This document shows, in pieces, positions 13,232 to 24,100 of a stretch of 62,000 bases of DNA. The stretch spans positions 220,918 to 282,917 of the forward strand of contig NMRA01000363.1 in assembly GCA_002633005.1 (NCBI GenBank), read 5' to 3'. How positions within the stretch are numbered: position 1 is the stretch's first letter; every line of letters starts with the position of its first letter. Made by a program: the position numbers and the translations under genes. This DNA comes from Phoronis australis. Taxonomy: Eukaryota; Phoronida; Phoronidae. The notes beneath the pieces are model-generated. The model was given only the letters and a program-made list of their open reading frames with translations, had not been told where the DNA came from and ran no database searches.

Positions 13232-13550
13232 TTCGTCATATGAATGTTGTGATGTTGTTCATCATCGCCACCAACATCATCATATTCGTCATCATCGTCA
13301 TCATCTTCGTCATCATCTCCGTCTTTTCCTTAATTTCGCCAAGTGTCGCTCAAGATTAGCCTTTTTCTTACTGATTTCGGACTCCTACATTCGTCATGTG
13401 TATGTTATTAACTTCTTTTGTTCATCCTCGCCACCATCTTCGTCATATTCGTTATCTTCGTCATCATCTTTATCGTCATCTTTTTGGTTAATTTCGCCAA
13501 GGTTCGCTCCTCGGAGCGCTTTCATTATTCCTTTTTTTCATGTTCCTTGA
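13232..13550. repeat. CAT/CGTC trinucleotide tail of the CCTAGTGGC family
   Basis: TTCGTCATCATCGTCATCAT-type repeats occur twice, followed by TTAATTTCGCCAAG and GCTCCTCGGAGCGCTTTCAT. The same order is seen at 27786-27950 beside a full copy of the family, so this is an orphan tail or a copy whose body is in the gap. From 13551 to 15529 there is no gene and no clear repeat. Confidence 0.7.
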
Positions 13551-15529
13551 ATGTATCTGGTAAATCTTCTATGACAAGGTGTAACAGATAGGGTCAGCCA
13601 TTCTGTAATACACAAAATACTTAATCATGTTTGTGATGTGCAAGTGTGCAAATATTCTGTCATACATTAAATATACCTTCCATTTGATTTTCAATTATTT
13701 CTTGCAACAAAAACACATTTTGTAAGAAAAACACGCTAGTGTAGAAGTGGGAATTAACCTTTTGGATTTTGAATCACAGGTGAATTATCAAGTTGTTCCC
13801 CCAAAATACTCACAACAGTGAATGCTATGAGCTGTAGGCCCACAGCCTTGATGGCTCCAGAAGAGGGGCAAATCCAGAAATCTGTTAAATGCAGGGCATT
13901 GTTAGTGTTAGCAGAGCCTGTTGTCCCCTATTAGGACTATCCTGCCTATCATTCACTAGCATAAATACATTAATGTGAACAAGCCATCCAGATTGAATAA
14001 ATGGTCAACATCTATTCTGTCCAATTTTAGCTGGAGGGAAAAGGGCAAATTTCAGTCCATGGTTCTGCAATGTATTGAAGCCACATGTTTCATTGCTGTA
14101 GAGTTCTCCTTAATGTGTTGATTGCCCTATTACAAACATACAAGTGGAACTTAGATCAGTGTTCCTGATAAGGAGAATTGATGATGCCAGGAGTTCTTGT
14201 ACAAATGGACAATATACAGGGTTCTCTGAAACAGTTCACATTTCTATCGAGTGTCACTGTGTAATCCAGGATGGCCCTGATTTTTGCAATTAGATTAGAA
14301 AACATCATGCATCCATATTTGCCATAGTTTGTTCAACTTTCTACTGTTAATGTTGTAGGGCTCGGCTAAGTACTGAACCTTTGCTGGCATTTAAAGGTTG
14401 AATATAGTAATTCAACTAAGAACAATTTGCACCAAGACACCACAAATAAAACAAAAAACTTCTATGAAAATGAGTCAGTAAAATCAGCTGCTGGTCGGAG
14501 ATTACAGCATTGTGGGTATATGGCGCAAGGTTTCAATGCCACCGTGTTAGTTCGGGAGGAATCTATTGTCATTTTGTTGGACAGTGTGATGTTCAAATGA
14601 TTCACTTAAAAAAGTGCAACATCACTAATGTGACGTTCACATTTAAGCGGTCTGAATACTTTGAAACCGGTTTTAAAGGTTGTTACTGCAGCGCGGTTGT
14701 AACCTTCTGTGGGGGTGGTTTAGTGAGAGGTTGTGACTGTGACATCTTAGTGTTAACACGGCAGTTGAAAAGGTTTTGACTCTGTAGGTGGCGCTACTGT
14801 CAAAATTTTTGGAAACATTGTCTTGGAACAATCTGGGGTTAATCTGAAAGTGATAGCACTGGGTACTTGTGACTAAGACAAGGAAATAGGGTTACAACTG
14901 TCTATGTGAAACCTAACAATGGCATAACAGTTTCAACTATTGAAAGAGTTACAAGCAGGTTTAGATATGGCCTGAACACTGTGAGCTTTATGCCCATGAG
15001 TTAAAGATATGTTAACTCTGCTTGTCTTGACCACCAAAATTTGAAATTGAGTGGGACTTGAGTGCTTTGGGCTCAGATGCATTAACAGTTCATGTCAAAT
15101 GTTTTCTGATGTTGCAACTCAGTGTTGAGGGTACTTATTTAAAGCAGGGATGTACCCAATCTCCTGAAAGAGATGCCAACTTCAAATAATCATAAACAAT
15201 TCGTATGAAATGATTAAAAATAATCTGATAAGTGGAAACATCTTGTAGTAAACGTTTGATCTAGTCAGCATTAGTGTAGTGTCTGTCTGAGGCCTTCCAG
15301 CAGTTGTCAGTGTAATGACCTGAGTCACCTGCTGTTCTTGGAGTGATCACTCTTGGACTGGTGCATACAAGTGACCTGTTGAATGATTTGTTGTTTTCTA
15401 GTCTTTAGTGCTGTCCAGGCACAGACTTACCTGTAATACCCTGGAAGGAGTTGTTGCTAGTTTGGGGGCTGTCTAGATGCTATTTAAATTCAGTGCAACT
15501 TATATCCCACTATGACAACTAACTCCAAC

Positions 15530-15800
15530 TTATCGTAGTAGGGTAACTTGTTCTAGAGAAATTTGCACCACTTGTAATCGTTGTGTGGCTGCAAACCTGG
15601 GGCTAGGCGAAAGTAATTATCAGCTACGTTCAGACGGGTCTTCGTTTTTGCGCCGTGCATGTTCACATGAGCTGTTTGTTGTCATGCACAGAGCAACATC
15701 TTCCACATTGTGCTAGTTATGAGTGTATGTGTGTGGATGCTCCTCTTAAAGTGGGGCAAGTTGCACTAGTAGAAGTTGTTCTGGGTATGTCTGTATAGAC
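15530..15800. repeat. Dispersed repeat, copy 2 (partner at 11780-12060)
   Basis: Diverged counterpart of the block at 11780; see that entry. From 15801 to 16467 no feature is supported. Confidence 0.65.
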
Positions 15801-16467
15801 AGGACTTTTGTTGCCAACTGACACGCTTTTGGGGTGACCGTACCTCTTTTTGAAGTTGTGCACCCAACAGTATGAAAAATTTACCACTTTATACCACATG
15901 ATTATAACATTTTGCCTGACTGTTTAGTGTATGAGGTTTTTAAACAAATGAACTTAAAGTAAATTAATGTTTTGTTGCATATCTGTTATCAAGAAACTCT
16001 ACCCTAAGGCTTTCCTTAGGGATGTGGGATCTGTTAAGCTCCATTAAAGTGGTTCTTGTGAACATTTTACTGTTTGACATCAAATTTTAGATGGCAATAA
16101 CAGTGTTGTTTATTGACTAAAGGAACAAAATTGCCAGTTTAAATTTACAATGTGATAGGAAAAGGAATTACTTAGTACACAATTAAAAGTTTTAAAGATC
16201 AATATAAACCTTGTTACAGTTTTTAAAATCTCACTTCGCTTCAGTTTTATTTAACATTGAAGTTTTCAATGACCCTTCATGCAAAAATGGAACATTTTAA
16301 AAACAGTTTCTAGTGGGGATTTGAAAAACATTGCATCAATCATTTAATGTGTGAATGTTTCAAATGCATCCAATCATTCATTTGGAGACATGACATTCCA
16401 AATTTATACGAATTGCATTTTTTCAAGGTCCTGGATAACATTAATTAAAGGAATAACATGGGTGTTA

Positions 16468-16590
16468 CAGCCGAAAAACATATTTTTAGGATTGTTGTTG
16501 GGTGGGGCTGACTTCTTCAAGTAACATTTGACCAGAGGTATAAAACAACAAAATTGCAATTTTAAGCGATTTTATTACTAATCGCTAACT
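16468..16590. repeat. Dispersed repeat, copy 1 (partner at 31838-31970)
   Basis: Shared order of blocks: AAAACAT...TTTAGGAT, TTGACCAGAGG(T/A)ATAAAACA, ACAAAAT, then GATTTTATT followed by a CG-containing end. The two copies are about 80 percent alike by eye in the core. Confidence 0.65.
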
Positions 16591-16661
16591 TTTGCCATTG
16601 TCTGCCTGACATCCATGTTTCAACCATTTTATTAGTCTAAAGTACTCTGCCATTTAAAGTG

Positions 16662-16730
16662 TGGGATTTGGCTCAGCGGCAGAGCTTCTCCTTCTGCGGA
16701 GCAATTGTGAGGTAATGTCATGCTACCCAC
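16662..16730 (+). repeat. tRNA-like segment, probable SINE head or decayed tRNA
   Basis: GGGATTTGGCTCAGCGGCAG followed by AGC fits the 5' part of a tRNA, with an A-box-like TGGCTCAGCGG at 16669-16679 and a D-arm GCTC/GAGC. A T-arm-like GGTA...TACC pairs at 16711-16727. There is no convincing anticodon stem, B box or acceptor-stem partner. I therefore do not call a functional tRNA. Confidence 0.3.
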
Positions 16731-17053
16731 TAATTTCTGTCAAATCACTATTCTCGCTGAGAGTGTCCTCGTAAACCTCAAGGCCTGCTAGTAGTCTTCC
16801 CAAACCTTTCTGTAATCTGTTGCATCAGGCTTATAATCCAATCGACATAATACTCTTCAACTGCGGTTTCACAAGTCACAATCAGCTGCTATTATCACCT
16901 GATCATTGGTTAGACTATTGCTTGTTACACACTGGTTTATCTTCTGTCTACACTGGGCTCAAGATGATTCATATTGTCTAGAATTATGTACCTATTTCTT
17001 TAATCACATTAGCATTAAGGGGCGTAATCTAGCTTCTGTCAATAATTCCTGCT

Positions 17054-17121
17054 AGTGCTAGATAAATGCAGTGCTAGATAAATGTAGTGCTAGATAAATG
17101 CAGTGCTAGATAAATGTAGTG
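17054..17121. repeat. 16-bp tandem repeat, 4 copies
   Basis: AGTGCTAGATAAATGC and AGTGCTAGATAAATGT alternate twice, a 32-bp higher-order pattern. From 17122 to 17837 no feature is supported. Confidence 0.95.
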
Positions 17122-17837
17122 TCTCACTCTATAGCCGAGATTATTCAGATCATTTGTAATAGAATAACACTCTTAGTGATCGGTGGCATTTCATTGAAAG
17201 TGAGCTGGAAATTGACTGGCATTTTTCAAATTATCATTTTCCTTCCAGTGTTTTGTAGTTTTCTTGAATGTGTACATGTTCATTTAGGCGCTGGCTGACA
17301 TAGTTTAATTAGCATAAGTTGTATAGTGTTACAAATGAGCTCTCCTAATATGAAGTCTGTGCTGATGACTTTTAGCCGCTTTATGAGAGCAAATTGCAAC
17401 TTAAATATTTTTGTCACGTTCTCATGTCGTAACTTCTAATATTGTTGCCTTTCGAAAACAAAATGGTTTTAAAGTAACCATGTAGCATTGCATTCTGTCC
17501 AAGAAGCAAACTTCTGATTGGTAGATCACTATTGCCACTATAAAATTGGTCTCTACACATTCCTTAATCCAAGTGATATCTGAGTTTTCAAGAGAATGAC
17601 AGTTAAATTTTGTTATTCCTTGAGACCATACTCGCCGCGTAGGCATGCCGCGACAAGCCAACATGTACATACCAGTTCTTTTGAAGCAACGAAATTATTT
17701 CTCATTTCATAACTGCAGTAAGTGGTCTGAATCGAAAATTTTTTGTGATAGAAGGTGGGTTTTCAGCCACTTGAATACCGTAATTTTTAATCTTGGGTCA
17801 GAACTAATTGACAGAATCTTTCGTTTCCCATTTGCAG

Positions 17838-17941
17838 GCCAACCACAATGCATCAGAGATAAAGAATATCTGTGGAAGATTTCTATTCGCCAAGTGAACT
17901 CTGACCCAAAATGAACAAGCCATCGTAGACGGGACGTGATT
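17838..17941 (+). promoter_or_regulatory. Likely 5' UTR of the RasGRF-like gene, possibly beginning at a splice acceptor
   Basis: A pyrimidine-rich run ending TTTGCAG (through 17837) looks like a good 3' splice site, so an untranslated first exon further upstream could be joined here. The leader would contain two upstream ATGs (17848-17850 and 17911-17913). In the frame of the main protein a TGA lies at 17912-17914, so the coding region cannot extend upstream without splicing. No TATA box or CpG-rich promoter was evident near this point. The acceptor is a prediction only; transcription could instead start nearby. Confidence 0.4.
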
Positions 17942-18199
17942 ATGCCAAACATTAGAATCAACGAGAGCCAGTTGCTGCTGTTGGCTGCCAAGGCTCGGAT
18001 TGACAACGCCATCTCTGGGTATCTGCACAAGCGCAGTGCGGACACGGCAAAATGGCAGCAGAGGTGGTTTGCACTCTACCAGAATATCCTGTTCTATTAC
18101 GAGAATGACCAGACAACACGACCCTCTGGCGTGGCTCTCTTAGAGGGATGCTACTGTGAGCGGATTATCACACCCTCTAGTATCAGGGGAGAGAAGCAG
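17942..18199 (+). CDS. RASGRF: RasGRF exon 1: N-terminus and first part of PH1
   Basis: Codons 1-86, phase 0 at the end. The start ATG at 17942 is preceded by an in-frame TGA at 17912, and its product begins [10 protein letters not shown], comparable to the family N-terminus (MQKGIRLNDG in human RASGRF1 as I recall it). The GTG six bases upstream is not needed. The exon encodes [20 protein letters not shown] (residues 26-45), the first strands of a PH domain, then a LLEGCYCER segment typical of RasGRF. It ends ...GAGAAGCAG before gtaagc, a consensus donor. Confidence 0.95.
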
Positions 18200-21100
18200 G
18201 TAAGCTATTTCTCGATAGTCGTTGCGGGATAGCAAAATTGTGGACGGGAGGTTACCTTCTGTCCTGGTATACTTCACAAGGGTAATTTTTACTGAAGAAA
18301 AAACATTGTAAAGGGTAGCCGCCCAGCCAATCGAAACTTTGCTGGGTTCAGAATTTTCAGACATAAGACTTCCCAGGGCATAGATATCTAGAAATGACTT
18401 CAATCAAGTCATGTCATCTCCAGAATCGGTATCATTTAAATGGTAGCATATGAAAAAGACTTCATTCACATGGCACCCTATGTGAAAAAGACATGGCATT
18501 ATATCCAAAAAATGCTTCATTCATTTGACAGCTTGTCCATAAAAGATTTCATTCACATGGCATTCTATCCAAAAATGCTTCATTTATTTGACAGCTTGTC
18601 CATAAAAGACTTGATTCACATTGCATTATATCCAGAAATGACTTCATTTACAAGGTATCACTGTTATCCAAAACAACTTTTCACAGGCAAAAAGCTTAAT
18701 TCACACGACAGAACATCCGGAGTAGACTTCATTGGCACGGCAAACTTTAATCAAAAAAATTCATTTATGCAGCAGAAATTAATTGGTTGTGAATTAAATA
18801 ATAATAATTACAATGCTAATGATGATGATGACAATGATAATATGAAAAACAAAGGAAAAAAATGCAGATTTTGATGCTACTTCTTACTATCATTACTGAG
18901 TTAAGCTCATTTTGTTGCGTGTGATCATACATAGTACACACACAGACGTGTATTTGTTTAATCTTGCTCTCCATCACTCCTAAGTGAGTGGTCAAGGTCT
19001 TTTGGTAAATAATTTGGTTACCACTTATCTCAGTGAAACACCTCTCTAAGTTTTGTTGCAAAATATACACTTGTGCTAGTAAATAAAAATAGTTCCTGTA
19101 TCAGGTTACGAATCAAATGAAACTGTTTTGAGGTGCCTCATATCTTATGATCTGTGGTACCTGAGGCTAAACAAACTTAGTTTGAGTTGGCCCAGATTGA
19201 CGTTAAGCAAAGGAAAGTGGACCTTGTGGCCATTTCTTTTTGTGAGTACGTAGAATGTCAATTTCGGACAAAAATAAGTACTGAAATTGCTCGCAATTTT
19301 TCAGTGAAGGAATCTATGGTGCACAACTTTAACTTGGTGCAGAACACAAACATGGTGCAGAACATGAATATAGAACTAAAGCAGCTTTACTATCTCTTGT
19401 TAACAGTTTTGTTTTGAGTCTAATATCAAATTGAACGTGTGTAGGTTGGTTTCCTCCAAGTTTCCGATGATATCTGAGCCACTAATGAGGCATCCATGAC
19501 TTGCAGCTGAAATTAGCGTACCTCATTCTGACAGTGTTGTTTGCCTGATAGCTAGTGACGTCATGAGCTGTTCTCACTTACTGTGCATGTGTGTTTCTGA
19601 TGATGACGTGCTGTCACAAGTCTCATAAGACTTAGCCTATCGTAATTATACCGTACATTCGATATACATAAAGTGTTCACCGTATACTTCCAAACAATGG
19701 GTTTCAAAAGAAGCTGGAGTGGACCCACCTTCGGAAATTTTAGGGCTCCATTCAATTCCTTATGGTCCGTGAAAACAGTCCGGAAATTATTTTACTTGCA
19801 CAGAACGGCACTCGTACAGCAGAGGCCAAAAGTGAACAGACAAAATGACAAAATACCCTGTCATGATAGCTGTGTGAAAAATCGTCGGAGTAATTTTCAA
19901 CCTCTCTCGGTCTAAACTCTTTGTGTGTTAAAAGTGCGGCAAACACATTGTCAAAACAAACATGAAAAAATCATAAATGCCTAAAAATAACATATCAGCC
20001 ATGCCTCAATTCGAAGAAATGTCAATAGCATTTTGAATAAAATTTAACCACTTTGGCCGTGATCAATATCCCGCTGAGAACGCTTGAGCTAATAAACTCC
20101 AAACAGGTTTCAATATGTCAAGCCAGTTTTCATTGGCTGAAAATGAACTTCTTTACTGCACAAAACCAATGAAAAATGTTATCTTATTTTTTTAATAGTG
20201 CCGCCTAGTGTTCATGCAGTTGCTAGACTTGCCAGGTCACAAAGATTACAAAAACTGGCTTCGCAGCACTGTTTGAACTGGCATATCTGAAAAACTGTTG
20301 AAGTTAGAATTTTGAAAACCGTGGAGCTTATTAGCATGTTATTTGTCTATTAATATGTGGGGCACATGGAAGACATACCGTAAACGTTCGGGTTAACGCC
20401 CTGGGCAGTTAAATTGGCAAATCCAAAAATTTGGGGGTGGGCGGTTAACCAGACATGGGCGCTTTAACGTGAAATTTAAAAAAATTGGAATGGGTGGTTA
20501 ACCGAACATGGGCACTTATTACGACAGACAACCGCCCTGGGCGGTTAATCTTACCTCATGATCCTAGTCCCCACACGTAGTTGGAACGCGTGGCACTTTT
20601 CCGAGCTTTCGCCATGTCGCTAAATGACGGTAAAAATGTCATAACAGCGGATGACCCAAACAAAGGTTCTGTTGCCCTCAGATTAATTATTTCAGTTAAA
20701 TTTACAAAATTGCTGAGTAATAGCCCGTGCCGTCCTGCTGTCTTGTTAGAGCTGTACTTGTAGAGCACAGACGACCAGTGACTATGCTGAGCTCCACTGG
20801 AATTGCATCTATCCTCACTTACGTGGTGACAGTGCAAAGTGCATGCCTGCAAGCTTCACGTGCTGCGTAGGTCACAGCAGAGTCACGAGTTAGTTGTCAA
20901 GTTCTGAGTTAGAGAGCAGTTTTATATTATTTGTAATTAAAGTTTGAAAAACTAATTCAGGCAAACAGATTCTCAAGACCTTTCCGGGGTTGAGCATGCG
21001 CATCTGAATCACCTGTCAATCACATGTGCAGTCAAGATAACTTGCGACGCGTAGTCTCATTTCTGATAATTCGCGGCTCGATGTTCCCTAGGCCCCAGGG

Positions 21101-24100
21101 GTTCACTCCCTCCCACTGGTGCCAACTGACATATCGCAAACTCCGCCCCCTTGTGTAATGTCAAGTAACAAACAATAAGTTTTACCCGGCAAAATGTTGT
21201 TTGTCGGGTAAAACGGCGGCTTGGAAACGAAGGTGCGTCAATAATGCTGCGTTCTAAATGGTCAGTTAAGCCGTCACTCAAAATTCTGGCAATAGGTCAA
21301 TTTTTCAGTCAGCCTACGTCGTAGGTATTTCAGACTCGAATGGGAATGATTTTGTTCCAGCTGAAACCACAGGTGTCCTCAGCTTCTAGAAACAAAATTA
21401 TTCGGGAGAGCTAAAAAGGCAGGTAGAAACAATATTAACAAAGTTAAGGGAATTCTTCAAAATCCGAAAGCTTCCCTCCTAAAGCGAATTAGGAGTGTTG
21501 GCAAGTCCACTGTCACGTTTCTCTGGCTTTATTTTTTCGAAAATATGTTTTATCCAGAGCACTACAACCGGAAACTCAGTGCTGAAATTGTAGGTATTGA
21601 AGCCGGCGGGTTCTTAGTTTTGAGAACATGGGAATAAAATAAAGGGATATAGCGTTCAAGGTATTATATTTTGAAGCAAATCGATGACCTGGGACAATAA
21701 TTTGTTACTTGTATTATAATTCACATTGCCAAACCACCGTCTCCGACGCTGTCGTTGCATTCTTCATTATCATCGATTTTTATCTAAAAATGGGTAATCG
21801 CGCGTTTCCTTATCACTGGGCGCGTAATCAAAAATCTTCAAAAGTCGGGTATGGGCGCTTAACCGAGAGGTGGGCGCTTAACTTCAAAAATCGCAGAGGG
21901 GCGGTTAACCGAGCAGTGGGTGGTTAAATCGAAAATCCACTTAAAGTAGGGGATGGGCGGTTAAGTGAACATGGGCGTTAACCCGAACGTTTACGATACT
22001 TTATCTTTTAGCTGATCTGGGCCTCACTAAATTTTAGTCTTTTGTCAGTTGTCACGTTTTACATGCTGACGTTTCTCTTACGCAGTCTTTAACACTCCAT
22101 CACAGCCATGCTATTTGATTGGCGATTTCACAACAATGTTATAATTTTTGCAGCCGATGCACACTGTCATCTGACTCTCAAGCATAGAAAAATGTTCAGA
22201 GCTTTTCCAGATGTGTGTTATTGTAACCAGAAAAAAAAGATGCTTTGCCCCTGCATTTCTTTATCCTATTGGCGTCCATCCCTGTGTTTTACTTGAGAAC
22301 CAGCCACATTTTCCGATGTCGGCCTCAGGCAAACAATTTTCTCGACCAAATTAGATCTCTGCTCTGTGATGTAGAGCCTTAAAACTGTGCGTGCCATCTT
22401 GTTCTAAATTAAATGATGGATTCATGGCCTACGTCCAACTGCTGCTGAAATCCTTTAAATCGATTCAAACTATTTCGAAGGCACCTCCGATAACACATTA
22501 AAAAGACTCGTTAGATGAAAGTACAAACTTGTTGGCACAAGAATGTAAAATACCAAAATCAGCTTATTTTCTGGTACCTACACGAACACACATTTTGAGA
22601 AGTGTCTTTTTTCAGATGGAAAAGATATCCTGAATTCTATTTTTAAATGTCTGCATTGAGAATTTTATGAAGCGCAGCATTACGGAAGTTGAGTTCATGG
22701 TTTGAACAAGAACTGCAGTGGGTACATTCACTGAAGTATTTAATTGTGGTTAAGCACCCTTGCAGGCAGAGTATTCAACCAACCTCTGTCTGACACTCCA
22801 GCTATTTATAGTGATGAATATCACAACCTGCCCAGTCACTCTAATCCTTGTCACATGATCAGTCACTGCCGTAATACTAATTGTTGTCTGACTTGTCATC
22901 GCCAGTTTCAGAACCTGTCATTTAGTATTGAATTCGGTCTCCTGCATCAGTCGCCATGGTGACCATTTTCTGCTGCCTAGCAACTTTACTTCATATGTTA
23001 ACGAATTTCAGCAACTTTACTCTATATGTGTTTGTAAATGACCTATTGTGTACCGTATTTGTAGACTGTGTATCATTTCGTATAGGGGTATCTGTCTGTG
23101 AGGATGCCATGAGATTTGTTTGTTTATTGCGACCACCTTCTAAATCTCTTTAGAGTCACCATCCCTTATTTCTAGTAAAATAGAGAGGTGCAAGTGCATT
23201 TATAGAGATTTTAACAAAGTAAAACTGTCTCTCCTGTTGTAATAGAATAAGCAGTTAGAAAACTGTCGTTAAGATTGGTCTGTTGCTGTAGATTAGGGCA
23301 TGAATTAAAGAGACGCTCAAGGGTTATTTTGGGTTTGTTTTTGTTGTTTGGAAATTATCATGGTGTGTGTTTTAAAATGGCATCTATGCCTCTGTCTGCC
23401 ACCACACCTGGTGCTGTAGTCAACAAATGCCCAAACGTAATGTAAATCGGTGGTCTGCGTGGACATGTGTGAGAGCTGTTTGTTTGCAAGTGCAATGTTG
23501 TGTTGTTGTCTGCCTGATTATTCTGGTTAATTAAGGTGTTGTGAATAATTAATTTATTACACGTTTTTGCAAATGACCTAGGATTACTTGGACAGTGCCT
23601 GCAAAATGATGAAAAGTCACATTTTTAAACTATCTGCTCATTTGTCAATGCAGTGTTGCAGTTAATCTGACCTGACTTAGGTCTTCAAACATAACTTACA
23701 TAACCTGAACGTGCTTTTAACCTGGGTTAAAATCTCACCATTTTCGCACAAAAATAGAACTAAATATTCGTTTCATTTTTCAAGACCTATTGTCGTAATG
23801 CCCATAATTTTTCCAAATGTCGCCTGGTGGCCAGTTGGTGGCTCACTCATATTGACAAGGTGCCAGTGCAGGCATGTACCAAAAATTGCTGAGAGACCCC
23901 CCTTTGCGGGTGTCAGGTCTGCCAATGCCCACCCCTTTTTGCTCAGTAGATATTTTTCTGCCCCACCCCAGGACATGGAAATTTAGGGGCATACCAAACT
24001 GGGCACGGATCCCATACAAGTTGTTGAAAAAGTACCACCTGCCCGCAATTTTTGTTACACGCCTCCAAGCACCTTCTCAGTATGAGTGACCCCCTGTGGC

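Noticed and set aside
16662-16730. Functional tRNA gene
   Set aside because: No acceptor-stem pairing, no convincing anticodon stem and no B box.
17936-17941. Upstream GTG as the start codon
   Set aside because: GTG starts are not expected in an animal nuclear gene; the ATG at 17942 fits the family N-terminus.
18440-18871. Separate small gene in intron 1
   Set aside because: Open because of a 63-bp tandem repeat followed by AAT/GAT repeats; no start context or homology.
20556-20852. 98-codon minus-strand frame in the 1.6-kb element as a transposase
   Set aside because: Too short, with no DDE/DDD spacing or helix-turn-helix that I can see.
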